Source: Chloroflexota bacterium
Lineage (GTDB): Bacteria; Chloroflexota; Dehalococcoidia; Lucifugimonadales; Lucifugimonadaceae
Length of the DNA: 40,414 nucleotides
Direction: 5' to 3'
NCBI GenBank assembly: GCA_013204545.1
Contig: JABMNN010000117.1
Location: forward strand, 1 to 40,414
Shown here: piece after piece, positions 33,106 through 40,414 of the stretch
Layout of the letters: each line of letters opens with the position of its first letter
Numbering within the stretch: the first letter of the stretch is position 1
The notes under the pieces: generated by a model
Database searches by the model: none
What the model was told of the DNA's origin: nothing
What the model saw: only the letters and a program-made list of their open reading frames with translations
Position numbers and translations under genes: made by a program

Positions 33106-34134
33106 CTAATCAAGAAATTTATCGGCGTGGGCGAAGAGTTGTGGAAGTCCGCCGGAATGGATGAAGCAGATCGTTTCGTCGGGGTCGATTCGACCGGATC
33201 GGAATTCACCGATTAGCCCCGACATCGATTTTCCGGTGTAGTTGGGATCGAGGATTAGTCCTTCGGTTTTTCCGACCATTAGGATTGCTTCGATCACCCT
33301 GTCGTCTGGTTCACCGTATGCGGGTCCTCGGTAGTCTTCCAGGACTGTCAGGTCATCTAAATCTAATGACTGTTCGAGATCGAACATTTCTGCAACTTGC
33401 GCTGTCCGCTCAGCGGTGTCCTTTTTGAAGTCTTCAACCTTGCCGGGAGAGTATTGGCATGCGGTCGCTCGCCAGTCGAGACCTCGGTTCTTGGCATAGA
33501 GCCGTAGGCCAGCAATTGATCGACCTGTTAATCCCCAGAATCGCACTGGGCCGTCAACGTGAAGTTCGTTTAGTTGCTCTTCGAGTTCGAGTCCGGTTTC
33601 GAGGAACCCAATCGTGCCCATAACATCGACAAATGGGTCGTCTGGGAGGATGTATGGTTTGCGACCTGCGGCCGTTTCAGAGGTAAAAATCTTCTCTGCC
33701 ACCTGTCGACCATACTCAGATGGAGTGCGGTGAATCTCGGCTCCCATCAATTTGCAAAGCAGCAAATTTCCTGTGATCGGAGCTGTCACCAAATCGATCG
33801 AGACGATGTGGTATTTCAGACCGGCTTTTGCACAGCCAGCAGCGATGAATCGCGCTTGGTTCGAGTGGAAGTGATTGATGTTGATGACAGTGTCGAAGCC
33901 ACCTTCGAGAATGTGAGCGATCTCGAACTCGAAGTGCCGGCCTTTATTGCCGCCAAATGCCAACCCTGACGCATCGTCGCGCTTCACAAGTAACCGGTTC
34001 GGGACTGCAACGCCCTCGTCGATCAATGCCTGACGAAGTCGATCGAGCGGTTCGAGTGGCGTGTTCAGGTGCGAAAGCTTGAAGCGTGGGAGTTTTTCGA
34101 GCCCAGAGCGAATGTGTTCTTGAGTGACTGTCAC
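33106..34134 (-). CDS. PLP-dependent D-cysteine desulfhydrase/ACC deaminase family protein (paralog 2)
   Basis: A 342-residue paralog of the downstream gene. Motifs are GLEKLPRFKLSHLNTPLEPL, LVKRDDASGLAFGGNKGRHF with the PLP lysine in GGNKGRH, NINHFHSNQARFIAAGCAKA, GLTGRSIAGLRLYAKNRGLD, LDPNYTGKSMSGLI and CFIHSGGLPQLFAHADK. The frame stays open to 34410, but those extra residues overlap the end of the amidohydrolase gene. GTG 34134, with AGGAA upstream, gives a length equal to paralog 1. Only 16 bp separate it from the amidohydrolase stop at 34151, so the three genes look like one minus-strand operon. The pair may act on related D-amino or sulfonated amino acids; this is inference. Confidence 0.87.
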   Translation of the reverse strand: MTVTQEHIRSGLEKLPRFKLSHLNTPLEPLDRLRQALIDEGVAVPNRLLVKRDDASGLAFGGNKGRHFEFEIAHILEGGFDTVININHFHSNQARFIAAGCAKAGLKYHIVSIDLVTAPITGNLLLCKLMGAEIHRTPSEYGRQVAEKIFTSETAAGRKPYILPDDPFVDVMGTIGFLETGLELEEQLNELHVDGPVRFWGLTGRSIAGLRLYAKNRGLDWRATACQYSPGKVEDFKKDTAERTAQVAEMFDLEQSLDLDDLTVLEDYRGPAYGEPDDRVIEAILMVGKTEGLILDPNYTGKSMSGLIGEFRSGRIDPDETICFIHSGGLPQLFAHADKFLD

Positions 34135-34150
34135 GTAGATGATTCCTGAG

Positions 34151-35371
34151 TTAAGCGTTCTGGGTTGGAAGCCAACCCCAGGGTCGAGGTCCGTAGTCGA
34201 TTGGCTGCGGAACGCCATCTCGAATTGCCATAACCGGCTTGATGGCTTGTGATCCGTTGCCGACTCCGCCTGTGGTGTCGTGGTATCTGAAGTTGCCTTC
34301 AACGAGATCGAGAATCGAAATATCCGCTCCTGCACCGATGCTGAGCGAACCGATTTCTTTCGACATTCCGAGAATCTCGGCAGGTTTTGCAGTCGCCATA
34401 CGGATTGCATCTTCGAATGAGATACCGAGTGACATTACCTTGCCCATGCACTCTGTCAACGAGTACGTCGGACCTGCGAATCGGCTCATCATCGTGACAT
34501 CCGAACTGATCGTGTCGGGGATGAACCCAGCATCGATGACTTTTTGTGCCGCTGTAAAAGCGAAGTTAGATCCACCGACTCCTACATCGAAATAAACGCC
34601 GTTTTTTCGGGCTTCAAGCGCTTGAGGAAGAAGTGAACCATTGGCAAGTAGTGCGCCGACCTGGTGACTGAGAGTGTGTGTGACGATATCGCCTTTGGTG
34701 AGGACTTCCGTCAGTAGCGTTGGGGCGAGCACGGCTGCGATTGGATCCTGTTTCATGATGTCGCCGACGTGAACCATCATAGGCACACCAGCTTCGGAGG
34801 CGATGGCCTTTGCAGCCTTAGGCATCTCGATGCCAAGTGCGGTGATTCCGGGTGAAACCATCCGAACTTTCACACCTTTGATTACGTTTGGGGCAGCTTT
34901 AATTGCTTCAACGGCAGCTTCATGATTGATGTCGTCAGCAGATAGAACCTCTGGTGCCCGTATTACCCCGAGAGTGCCGACGTTCAGAAGCGCGAGAACG
35001 CGGGTAGTAGCGTTGGCGGCGATAGTGTTGACGAGACCACCGACGTTGAACGCACCGGTCGATCCGGCATCAAGAACGGTCGTGACACCTGCATTCACTC
35101 CAGCGACGTCGGCGGTGACCATCAGGTCTTCGTTAGTTACCTTGCGAATATCGGCAGCGATATGGGTGTGAAGATCGATCAGACCGGGAGTAACGACCAA
35201 CCCAGTCGCGTCAATGACTCGTTGGGTGGCAGATACATTGATGTTTGCTTCGACCGCAGCGATTTTGCCGTTCGAAACAGCTACATCGAGTTTGGCGTCG
35301 ATGTTATTGGCGGGGTCGATGACTCGACCACCGGAGATTACGAGATCGTATGAAGTGGGTTCAGTAGGCAT
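34151..35371 (-). CDS. Amidohydrolase/deacetylase family metallohydrolase (COG3964-like)
   Basis: A 406-residue TIM-barrel amidohydrolase. The order YDLVISGGRVIDPANNIDAK, GLIDLHTHIAADIRKV, NAGVTTVLDAGSTGAFNVGG, NVIKGVKVRMVSPGITALGI (lysine of the carboxylate bridge), VPMMVHVGDIM, VTHTLSHQVGAL and PDTISSDVTMMS fits the group that includes Atu3266 and EF0837, some of which deacetylate acylated hydroxy or amino acids. The frame is open to 35557, but ATG 35371 begins the family N-terminus; no good ribosome-binding site is seen. It is the first gene of a probable operon with two PLP-dependent lyases: an N-acyl removal step feeding a PLP lyase would be a plausible pathway. Confidence 0.83.
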   Translation of the reverse strand: MPTEPTSYDLVISGGRVIDPANNIDAKLDVAVSNGKIAAVEANINVSATQRVIDATGLVVTPGLIDLHTHIAADIRKVTNEDLMVTADVAGVNAGVTTVLDAGSTGAFNVGGLVNTIAANATTRVLALLNVGTLGVIRAPEVLSADDINHEAAVEAIKAAPNVIKGVKVRMVSPGITALGIEMPKAAKAIASEAGVPMMVHVGDIMKQDPIAAVLAPTLLTEVLTKGDIVTHTLSHQVGALLANGSLLPQALEARKNGVYFDVGVGGSNFAFTAAQKVIDAGFIPDTISSDVTMMSRFAGPTYSLTECMGKVMSLGISFEDAIRMATAKPAEILGMSKEIGSLSIGAGADISILDLVEGNFRYHDTTGGVGNGSQAIKPVMAIRDGVPQPIDYGPRPWGWLPTQNA

Positions 35372-36134
35372 GGTTTGGTTGCTGATGTTGTTGACTGTGG
35401 TTGTACGGATTTCGATAGCGATTGTGGCTGAGACGCACGGCGTTGTCATCCTTTCGAAGTGAATGGCTGGGCGTTTTAGCTTGGGTGTGGCGTTTGGAGC
35501 CGGTATTGGCTCATGATCCGGGCGGGATCGTGAGTTGTATGTGCTGAGACATGCCATGCGAGTGGCGGTGCCTTAGAACTATGGCGGGTAACCCCAGAAC
35601 CAGATTCGCATTTGTGGTCGTTTGACCCTGAGTGTTGGGACTTGACCGACGGATTCTGAATTTAACCCTTCGACGAGTTCGACTGTTTATTAGACAGGCT
35701 AGGCTCGAAGCTGGATTCAGGATGCCATCGGCAAATCCATGCTAAATGCGGGAGTTGCTTATGTGTTTACTGACGGTGAAAGTCGGAGGCTTGTACGGGC
35801 CCTCGTCATATCACGGCGAGTTGGTTTCGCCAGAGAGTTTGTTGCGCTTTTATATGTGCAGACCATTTTGCAGTCCGTTTACCGCATTCTCTCTATTTGG
35901 TTAGCATCCCTTGTTTGGTCGGATTGGTCAAGCGCTGATGGCACTTTTGCTACGGGCGTGACTTTATGTGCGTGGGAACGGCACAGATTGGACGTTGTCT
36001 GACGGGTACTGGACGTATCTTGTGATTATTTCTTTGGGGTATGAATCTCATCTGGATTATGGCGATTATCGAATACCGCTGAGAAGTACAATGCTAACTT
36101 CATCGCCTCCATTGGAATCGCTGGAGAATATTGG
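35372..36134. other. Intergenic region with no supported gene
   Basis: This 763-bp stretch lies between divergent genes and has no reading frame with family similarity or a good start. A fragment of the interspersed palindromic repeat lies at about 35709-35727. The GGAG at 36123 is the ribosome-binding site for the next gene. Confidence 0.6.
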
Positions 36135-38147
36135 TTGTCATTGCGAATTTTCGATTTCCTAAATCCAAAATCTGCCATTTCGGCGGACGAAACTCAACGC
36201 GGAATACGCGCCTTTACGATCGAAGGTGCTGCGACGATGGGGTTGGGGAGTATCACCGGCAGCGGTTTATTGACGGCGTATGCGCTAGCTCTTGGTGCCA
36301 GCAACTCGCAGATCGGGTTGCTCGCTGCTTTGCCATTCCTGTTTATGCCGTTCCAATTGGCGACGGTTGCTTTTGTTGAGAAATTCCAAAAACGGAAAAT
36401 GATTGCGACGCCGTTGTGGCTTTTGGCCCAGTCGATCTGGATACCAATTGCTCTCATCCCCGTCTTCATCGATGCCCCCGGTGGAGGAGCAGTTACCGTA
36501 CTTCTGTTGCTCATGGCATTACGAAGTGGTGCAGTAGCTATGCAGAATGCGGCGTGGAATAGCTGGCTTCGAGATCTTGTTCCCGCAGCAACGATGGGTT
36601 CGATATTTGCAAACCGACTCAAGTACGCAAACATCGCTGCTATGGCTTTCGGTGTAGGTGCGGCTTTGTTTGTCGACTACTGGACGGGAGCAGTCGATGC
36701 TGAGCAATTTCTGATGGGATACACGATAGCTTTGTTGTTTGGGGCGGTAGTGCTGGGTGGGGCTAGTCAGGTGTTCCGCGCACTGATTCCGGAACCAAAG
36801 ATGTTGGATTCCATAGGTGAGCGTAGATCGTTGATATCGACACTGATCGAACCGTTCAAAGATCCCAACTATCGACCTCTGATGATATTCATGATGCTCT
36901 GGCACTTTGCCTTATATCTCGCAACACCCTTCTTCGCTGTCTACATGCTGCAGCGATTAGATTTTCCAGTCAGTGTTGTGCTTGGAATGTCAGTTGTTTC
37001 GCAGCTTTTTAACGTATTTTTCCTTCGTTTTTGGGGTCCGTTAATCGATCGCGTTGGTAACAAGGCGGTATTGAGAGTTTCAGCTTCGCTCTATTTGGTT
37101 GTAATTCTGGGTTGGACATTTACTACAAATCCAGATCGGCATGTGCTATCTATCCCATTGGTAATTTTGTTGCACGTCTTTGCAGGGGCAGCTGCTGCTG
37201 GTGCTACCGTGACGACAGGAACAATCGGGATGAAACTTGCTCCGATTGGGAAGTCGACATCTTATGTAGCGGCTATTTCGGTTCTCGCTAATTTGGGCGC
37301 AGGTTTGGGTCCCCTCGTTGGTGGATTGATGGCCGATTATCTCAAGGTCAGATCCTTATCAATCAATTTCGAATGGCTTGACCCCAGTCATTCGGTGTCA
37401 TTGGCAGCAATTAGCCTGCGTGGATTCGATTTCCTATTCGTTATCGCGTTCATTCTTGGAGTTTTGACGCTGAACATTTTGTCCATAGTGCAGGAAGAAG
37501 GGGATGAAGGGCAGGACGTGGTGCTGGATGCTTTATATGCCCACGCACGTAGGGCAACGGACCCGATGAGTTCGGTGCCCGGATTTGGACTGCTCACACA
37601 ATATCCATTTGGGTACATGAGACGGATACCAGGCCTCGACGTGGTGGCAGGCGTGACTGCATACCAAGTTGCAGAAGCCACCCACTTGGCTGCAACTGCT
37701 GCAAGTCGGACTGGGCGTGGATTGAAACATGTTTCATCAGAAATTCGTAAAGCGTCGACGTCTGCATTCAAATCGGGCGCAAATATGGAAGCCTATTTGA
37801 TCGAACTTGGTAGACATGCTGCGCGCGGAGCTGCATTAGCTCTAGCGCAGTCTGGGCATAATGCTGAAGATGTAATCCAGGCCACATTGAATGGTTCGGT
37901 CGAATCTATGGTTACTGATCAAGGTCTCGCACCGGAAGATGCGTTGTTGGCAGCAAGTATCGGTACGTTAGAAGGTTCAATGGAAACGGGTAACTCGCTT
38001 GATGAGTCAGTAGAGTCGACTACTGCGGCGGCGATCGAACTCGCTCGAGATTTTGGTATCGATCATGAAACTACTATCGAAATCATGAATGATGCCGCCA
38101 AAAGAGTTGCCGGAAATTACTCTGAAGGATCGGTTGATTCGCTGTAA
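36135..38147 (+). CDS. MFS transporter with a large extra C-terminal domain
   Basis: A 670-residue protein. Residues ~1-455 are a transporter of the MFS fold with about 12 hydrophobic segments (for example GLLTAYALALGASNSQIGLL, ATPLWLLAQSIWIPIALIPV, LRVSASLYLVVILGWTF, FDFLFVIAFILGVLTLNIL). The C-terminal ~210 residues are soluble. Parts are alanine-rich helices (ALYAHARRATDPMSSVPGFG, AYQVAEATHLAATAASRTGR, YLIELGRHAARGAALALAQS, LNGSVESMVTDQGLAPEDAL, DFGIDHETTIEIMNDAAKRV). I do not recognise that domain. The TTG start at 36135 has GGAG at 36123 with normal spacing. A decayed copy of the very end of the domain lies 0.7 kb downstream. Confidence 0.78.
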   Translation: MSLRIFDFLNPKSAISADETQRGIRAFTIEGAATMGLGSITGSGLLTAYALALGASNSQIGLLAALPFLFMPFQLATVAFVEKFQKRKMIATPLWLLAQSIWIPIALIPVFIDAPGGGAVTVLLLLMALRSGAVAMQNAAWNSWLRDLVPAATMGSIFANRLKYANIAAMAFGVGAALFVDYWTGAVDAEQFLMGYTIALLFGAVVLGGASQVFRALIPEPKMLDSIGERRSLISTLIEPFKDPNYRPLMIFMMLWHFALYLATPFFAVYMLQRLDFPVSVVLGMSVVSQLFNVFFLRFWGPLIDRVGNKAVLRVSASLYLVVILGWTFTTNPDRHVLSIPLVILLHVFAGAAAAGATVTTGTIGMKLAPIGKSTSYVAAISVLANLGAGLGPLVGGLMADYLKVRSLSINFEWLDPSHSVSLAAISLRGFDFLFVIAFILGVLTLNILSIVQEEGDEGQDVVLDALYAHARRATDPMSSVPGFGLLTQYPFGYMRRIPGLDVVAGVTAYQVAEATHLAATAASRTGRGLKHVSSEIRKASTSAFKSGANMEAYLIELGRHAARGAALALAQSGHNAEDVIQATLNGSVESMVTDQGLAPEDALLAASIGTLEGSMETGNSLDESVESTTAAAIELARDFGIDHETTIEIMNDAAKRVAGNYSEGSVDSL

Positions 38148-38403
38148 ATTATTAGTTGTACCGAAAAATTGGCAATTGTCTCGAGTGGTCAGTTGTTACG
38201 ATCCTGCAAAAACCGTATTGAAGACATTGCAGTGGCATTCGAATTCAGGTGATTTCGAAATTGCTCAAAACTACCTCTTTACATTCATATTTTTTTGTCC
38301 GAATATTGCTCGTGACAGGATCGATTAACGTCAAAACTGTCCTTCGCACCTGCAATATGACTGACCCGAGAGTAATTAATTGCATTCTCTTGATTTGGTA
38401 CAG

Positions 38404-38421
38404 CGCCGCGTCGATGCGGCG
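38404..38421 (+). other. Small hairpin upstream of the 14-residue frame
   Basis: CGCCGC (38404-38409) pairs with GCGGCG (38416-38421), with a 6-nt loop. It lies 45 bp before the start of the tiny frame. The stretch 38148-38403, after the transporter gene, shows no gene or terminator that I can support. Confidence 0.4.
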
Positions 38422-38465
38422 TAATTGGTCATCACCTCAGGTGCGCCGAATAGGGGGGCATTAAA

Positions 38466-38510
38466 ATGCCAACTCCAAGCAAGGGCACTAAAAAGCCCGT
38501 CAAGAAGTAA
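38466..38510 (+). CDS. Possible 14-residue basic peptide (MPTPSKGTKKPVKK)
   Basis: ATG at 38466 is preceded by AGGGGGGC at good spacing and opens a 14-codon frame ending TAA. The peptide is lysine- and proline-rich. A strong terminator starts 44 bp after the stop. The leader, short frame and terminator together look like a small independent transcript: a peptide gene, a regulatory leader peptide or a small RNA. No family match is recalled, so coding status is uncertain. Confidence 0.4.
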   Translation: MPTPSKGTKKPVKK

Positions 38511-38553
38511 TCGTGCCAACTTGCGGGATTCTCTACTGAGATTCGCATAGAAG

Positions 38554-38590
38554 GGACCACAAGACTGCCCAGTCTTGTGGTCCTTTTTTA
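38554..38590 (+). terminator. Strong intrinsic terminator
   Basis: A perfect 13-bp stem (38554-38566 with 38571-38583), a 4-nt GCCC loop and six T residues follow. It must end a transcript that starts after the transporter gene or includes it. Confidence 0.95.
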
Positions 38591-38862
38591 TTTAATCGTC
38601 GCTTCGGCAGCAATACTTTAGACCCTAGGGATAGGCATGGTCAGAAACGTCGACGTCATTTCGAGCCGCATCCACTTCTGCCACCTGATTCGAGTTTGAT
38701 AAACCATCGATCTGTATTGCATCGACGTCTGTTAGAACTCAAAGTTGGGACATATTGATGCTACGATCGAATCGATTGGATATTCGATATCGTACTCAAC
38801 AGGACGATGTGTCTCCTCCGGCCAGAAGGAATAATCCGAGGTTGAGGACTGGCCCTAATAGT
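38591..38862. other. Intergenic stretch with nothing recognised
   Basis: No supported gene or RNA is seen here. AT-rich inverted pieces around 38765-38795 are short and not convincing. Confidence 0.5.
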
Positions 38863-38979
38863 GCAGATGAACTCAGATTAGATTTCAGCATTGATCGTTA
38901 AACCACGATTGAAATCATGAATGGCGTAGCTAAGAGAGTTGCTAAAGACTATCTCGAAGCCTCGCGTGGTTCGTCGCAG
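38863..38979 (+). pseudogene. Decayed duplicate of the C-terminal end of the 36135 transporter
   Basis: In the frame starting at 38881 the sequence reads DFSIDR, stop, TTIEIMNGVAKRVAKDYLEAS, matching DFGIDHETTIEIMNDAAKRV in the intact gene (38049-38110). GAA (Glu) has become TAA at 38899-38901. A few upstream codons (AxELxxDF) also fit. No start and no upstream domain remain, so this is a remnant of a partial tandem duplication or of a lost paralog. Confidence 0.75.
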
Positions 38980-39158
38980 GTTCATCTCCGATCCAATGTT
39001 TCTTTATCGGGGTGAGACGCTAATTCTAGCGGGTACCTTAACGCGTATTCAGGATAAAAAAACTTGCATCTGTTTCGACCAATCAATCAAGACTACGGCG
39101 TCTAATTTATTCATCGCATATACCTGCCCGTCACAACAATAAATTACTACTTTCGTGG

Positions 39159-39174
39159 TATATCTATAGATATA
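39159..39174. promoter_or_regulatory. 16-bp perfect AT palindrome upstream of the LuxR-type regulator
   Basis: TATATCTATAGATATA is an exact palindrome 90 bp before the regulator start. It could be an operator or a promoter-associated site; AT-rich palindromes also arise by chance. Confidence 0.4.
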
Positions 39175-39263
39175 TACAACTCCGCATAATTACCAACAGA
39201 TCGATGAGAACACTGAATGAATAATTACCGATTAAGTGGTAGTTACTTGGATGGGTTTTGCAC

Positions 39264-39902
39264 ATGAATGTCTTGATAATACATCGAAGTCCTGTGGTAG
39301 CTAAAGGTATCTGTTTGGTGCTGAAAACGGCAGGCGTAAATGCCCTGTCTGAAGACTGGGAGAATACTCAAGCTCTGAAGGCCGTTTTGGAGTCATTCGA
39401 ACCAGATGTAGTGCTCGTCGATTCCCAAATCACTGGATTAGATTCAGGTCACTTTGTATCAACGGTGAAGGACTGTAATAAAGAGACATCTGTTGCAATC
39501 ATTTCTATCGACCAGACTCCTAGCCTGATGGACGATGCGATCAATTCCGGGGCGAGTGGATTCATTTCATTGGCTACCAGTTCAGATGATCTCGTAGCCT
39601 CGTTGCGGTTGTTAGCAGCAGGTCAAGTTGTGGCAACCGGCAGTGAGGTGACAACCCTTGCTGATGTGGTGACAGTATCGATCGGTTCGTCGTCACAGGA
39701 ATTTTTGAAATCTCTCACTCGCCGTGAAACTCGAATTGCCGAGATGATTGCACGTGGTCTTACAAATAATGGTGTAGCGAAAAACCTCGATCTGACCGAA
39801 GGGACTATCAAAGTTCACGTCAGGAATATTTTCCGAAAACTTGGAATATCCAATCGGACGGAACTGACAGGTTTCGTTATCCGTTCTGGATTAATCGATT
39901 GA
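39264..39902 (+). CDS. LuxR/NarL-family response regulator with non-canonical receiver domain
   Basis: A 212-residue two-domain regulator. The C-terminal helix-turn-helix is clearly NarL/LuxR type (SLTRRETRIAEMIARGLTNN, GTIKVHVRNIFRKLGISNRT). The N-terminal domain follows the receiver fold (MNVLIIHRSPVVAKGICLVL, DVVLVDSQITGLDSG, SGASGFISLATSSDD). The acidic pair usually after strand 1 is replaced by IHR, and the conserved lysine position after GFI is not lysine; the phospho-acceptor-type Asp in VLVDSQ remains. It may therefore work without phosphorylation. ATG 39264 is preferred to TTG 39258 on spacing to GGATGGG. No histidine kinase lies nearby. Confidence 0.87.
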   Translation: MNVLIIHRSPVVAKGICLVLKTAGVNALSEDWENTQALKAVLESFEPDVVLVDSQITGLDSGHFVSTVKDCNKETSVAIISIDQTPSLMDDAINSGASGFISLATSSDDLVASLRLLAAGQVVATGSEVTTLADVVTVSIGSSSQEFLKSLTRRETRIAEMIARGLTNNGVAKNLDLTEGTIKVHVRNIFRKLGISNRTELTGFVIRSGLID

Positions 39903-40002
39903 ACGAATCTCAATTTACTAAGCAATAGTTGTATATCCCCGATTGTTGAGGCGGGAGATTTACCAACTTCAATACTCAAAACAATAGAAAGAAAACTAAC
40001 GA

Positions 40003-40299
40003 ATGGCACTGAAACTAAAACCACTTGGAGATCGAGTAATCATTGAGCCTTCCACGACAGAGTCATCAACCTCTGCCGGCGGGATCATCATTCCTGACAC
40101 TGCGAAAGAAAAACCCCAACAGGGTGCTGTTGTCGCAGCTGGTCCAGGCCGAACATCAGACGATGGCACGGTTATCGCAATGTCCGTCAAAGCCGGTCAG
40201 ACCGTCGTTTACTCGAAGTACGCAGGTACCGAGTACGCAGACGGCGGAACTGACTATCTGATCGTTCGAGAGAGCGACATCCTCGCAATTGTTGGATAG
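40003..40299 (+). CDS. groES: Co-chaperonin GroES
   Basis: The 98-residue co-chaperonin forms the heptameric lid on GroEL for folding of proteins in the cytoplasm. It starts [15 protein letters not shown], has the mobile loop ([20 protein letters not shown]), then [36 protein letters not shown] and ends [14 protein letters not shown]. Length and motifs are standard. It is 42 bp upstream of groEL on the same strand. The 100 bp upstream hold no CIRCE inverted repeat, so HrcA control is not evident here. Confidence 0.97.
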   Translation: MALKLKPLGDRVIIEPSTTESSTSAGGIIIPDTAKEKPQQGAVVAAGPGRTSDDGTVIAMSVKAGQTVVYSKYAGTEYADGGTDYLIVRESDILAIVG

Positions 40300-40341
40300 T
40301 TCATTTTGAACTATCTGTCTCATTCTGGAGAAATATAAGTA

Positions 40342-40414
40342 ATGGCAGCAAAAGAACTAAAGTTCAGCGATGATGCTCGATCTCGTCTAAAAGACGGCAT
40401 CGACGTTCTTGCTA
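40342..40414 (+). CDS. groEL: Chaperonin GroEL (3'-truncated by window edge)
   Basis: The first 24 codons of groEL. The product begins AAKELKFSDDARSRLKDGID, which matches the usual start (AKxLxFxxxARxxLxxGVD). The ATG is preceded by GGAG at 40327. The gene continues beyond the window. Position directly after groES confirms it. Confidence 0.95.
   Translation, partial: MAAKELKFSDDARSRLKDGIDVLA

Noticed and set aside
35739-36002. 87-residue frame in the long intergenic region
   Set aside because: No ribosome site, no domain, no hydrophobic pattern and codon use unlike neighbours; left as unsupported.
38939-39142. 67-residue frame after the terminator
   Set aside because: It runs in another frame across the decayed duplicate and lacks any coding sign.
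1-40414. CRISPR arrays, insertion sequences, integrases or phage genes
   Set aside because: No regularly spaced repeats with unique spacers and no transposase or recombinase motifs were seen; the only tandem repeats are the 23-bp iterons and the in-frame protein repeats.

Overview
This window looks like one contig piece of a free-living heterotrophic bacterium. Gene spacing is moderate, TTG and GTG starts are common, and base composition is fairly even throughout. My best guess is a marine Chloroflexota of the SAR202/Dehalococcoidia type. That rests on the split glycine decarboxylase (gcvPA/gcvPB), a ThrRS without a TGS domain, many amidohydrolase and aldolase paralogs, and MhuD-like and DUF4382/DUF5666-like proteins. 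It is inference; no rRNA is present to confirm it.

Region by region: 1-6657 holds housekeeping genes: the 3' two thirds of rpoC with a strong terminator, tRNA-Val(GAC), a structured RNA leader, thrS and citrate synthase. 6913-12746 holds a MidA-type methyltransferase and then a glycine cleavage operon, gcvT-gcvH-gcvPA-gcvPB. 12871-15251 has an amidohydrolase, a peroxiredoxin whose catalytic codon is an in-frame TGA, and two small membrane proteins. 15330-18114 carries an HpcH/HpaI aldolase, KDPG aldolase and a KDG-kinase-like PfkB kinase, probably for sugar-acid breakdown. 18323-23603 (minus strand) carries a MhuD-like haem monooxygenase, a LOG-family protein, gamma-glutamyltransferase, a TIM-barrel sugar isomerase and an amidohydrolase. 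23969-26322 encodes two exported proteins (a DUF4382 lipoprotein and a repeat-rich protein). 26489-30921 has an MFS transporter, a second copy of the amidohydrolase type and two membrane-associated hypotheticals. 30925-31955 (minus) encodes four tiny membrane proteins, one of only 43 residues. 31983-35371 (minus) encodes two PLP-dependent D-cysteine desulfhydrase/ACC deaminase paralogs and a COG3964-like amidohydrolase. 36135-38147 is an MFS protein with an extra C-terminal domain, followed by a decayed duplicate of that domain's end. The window closes with a LuxR-type regulator with a non-canonical receiver domain, groES and the start of groEL.

The strongest unusual signal is the peroxiredoxin at 13771-14247. 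TGA falls exactly at the peroxidatic cysteine of the P-x-x-x-T-x-x-C motif, the frame continues intact to a full-length protein, and a perfect GC-rich hairpin with a G-containing apical loop lies 17 nt downstream, as expected of a bacterial SECIS element. This is best read as a selenocysteine peroxiredoxin that ordinary gene callers truncate or split. Other signals worth checking are three tandem 23-bp iterons (six GTAA half-sites phased 11-12 bp apart) at 23695-23763, the structured thrS leader at 3286-3436 with a possible Thr-anticodon-like loop, the cluster of tiny membrane proteins, and the 15-bp hairpin between gcvT and gcvH.
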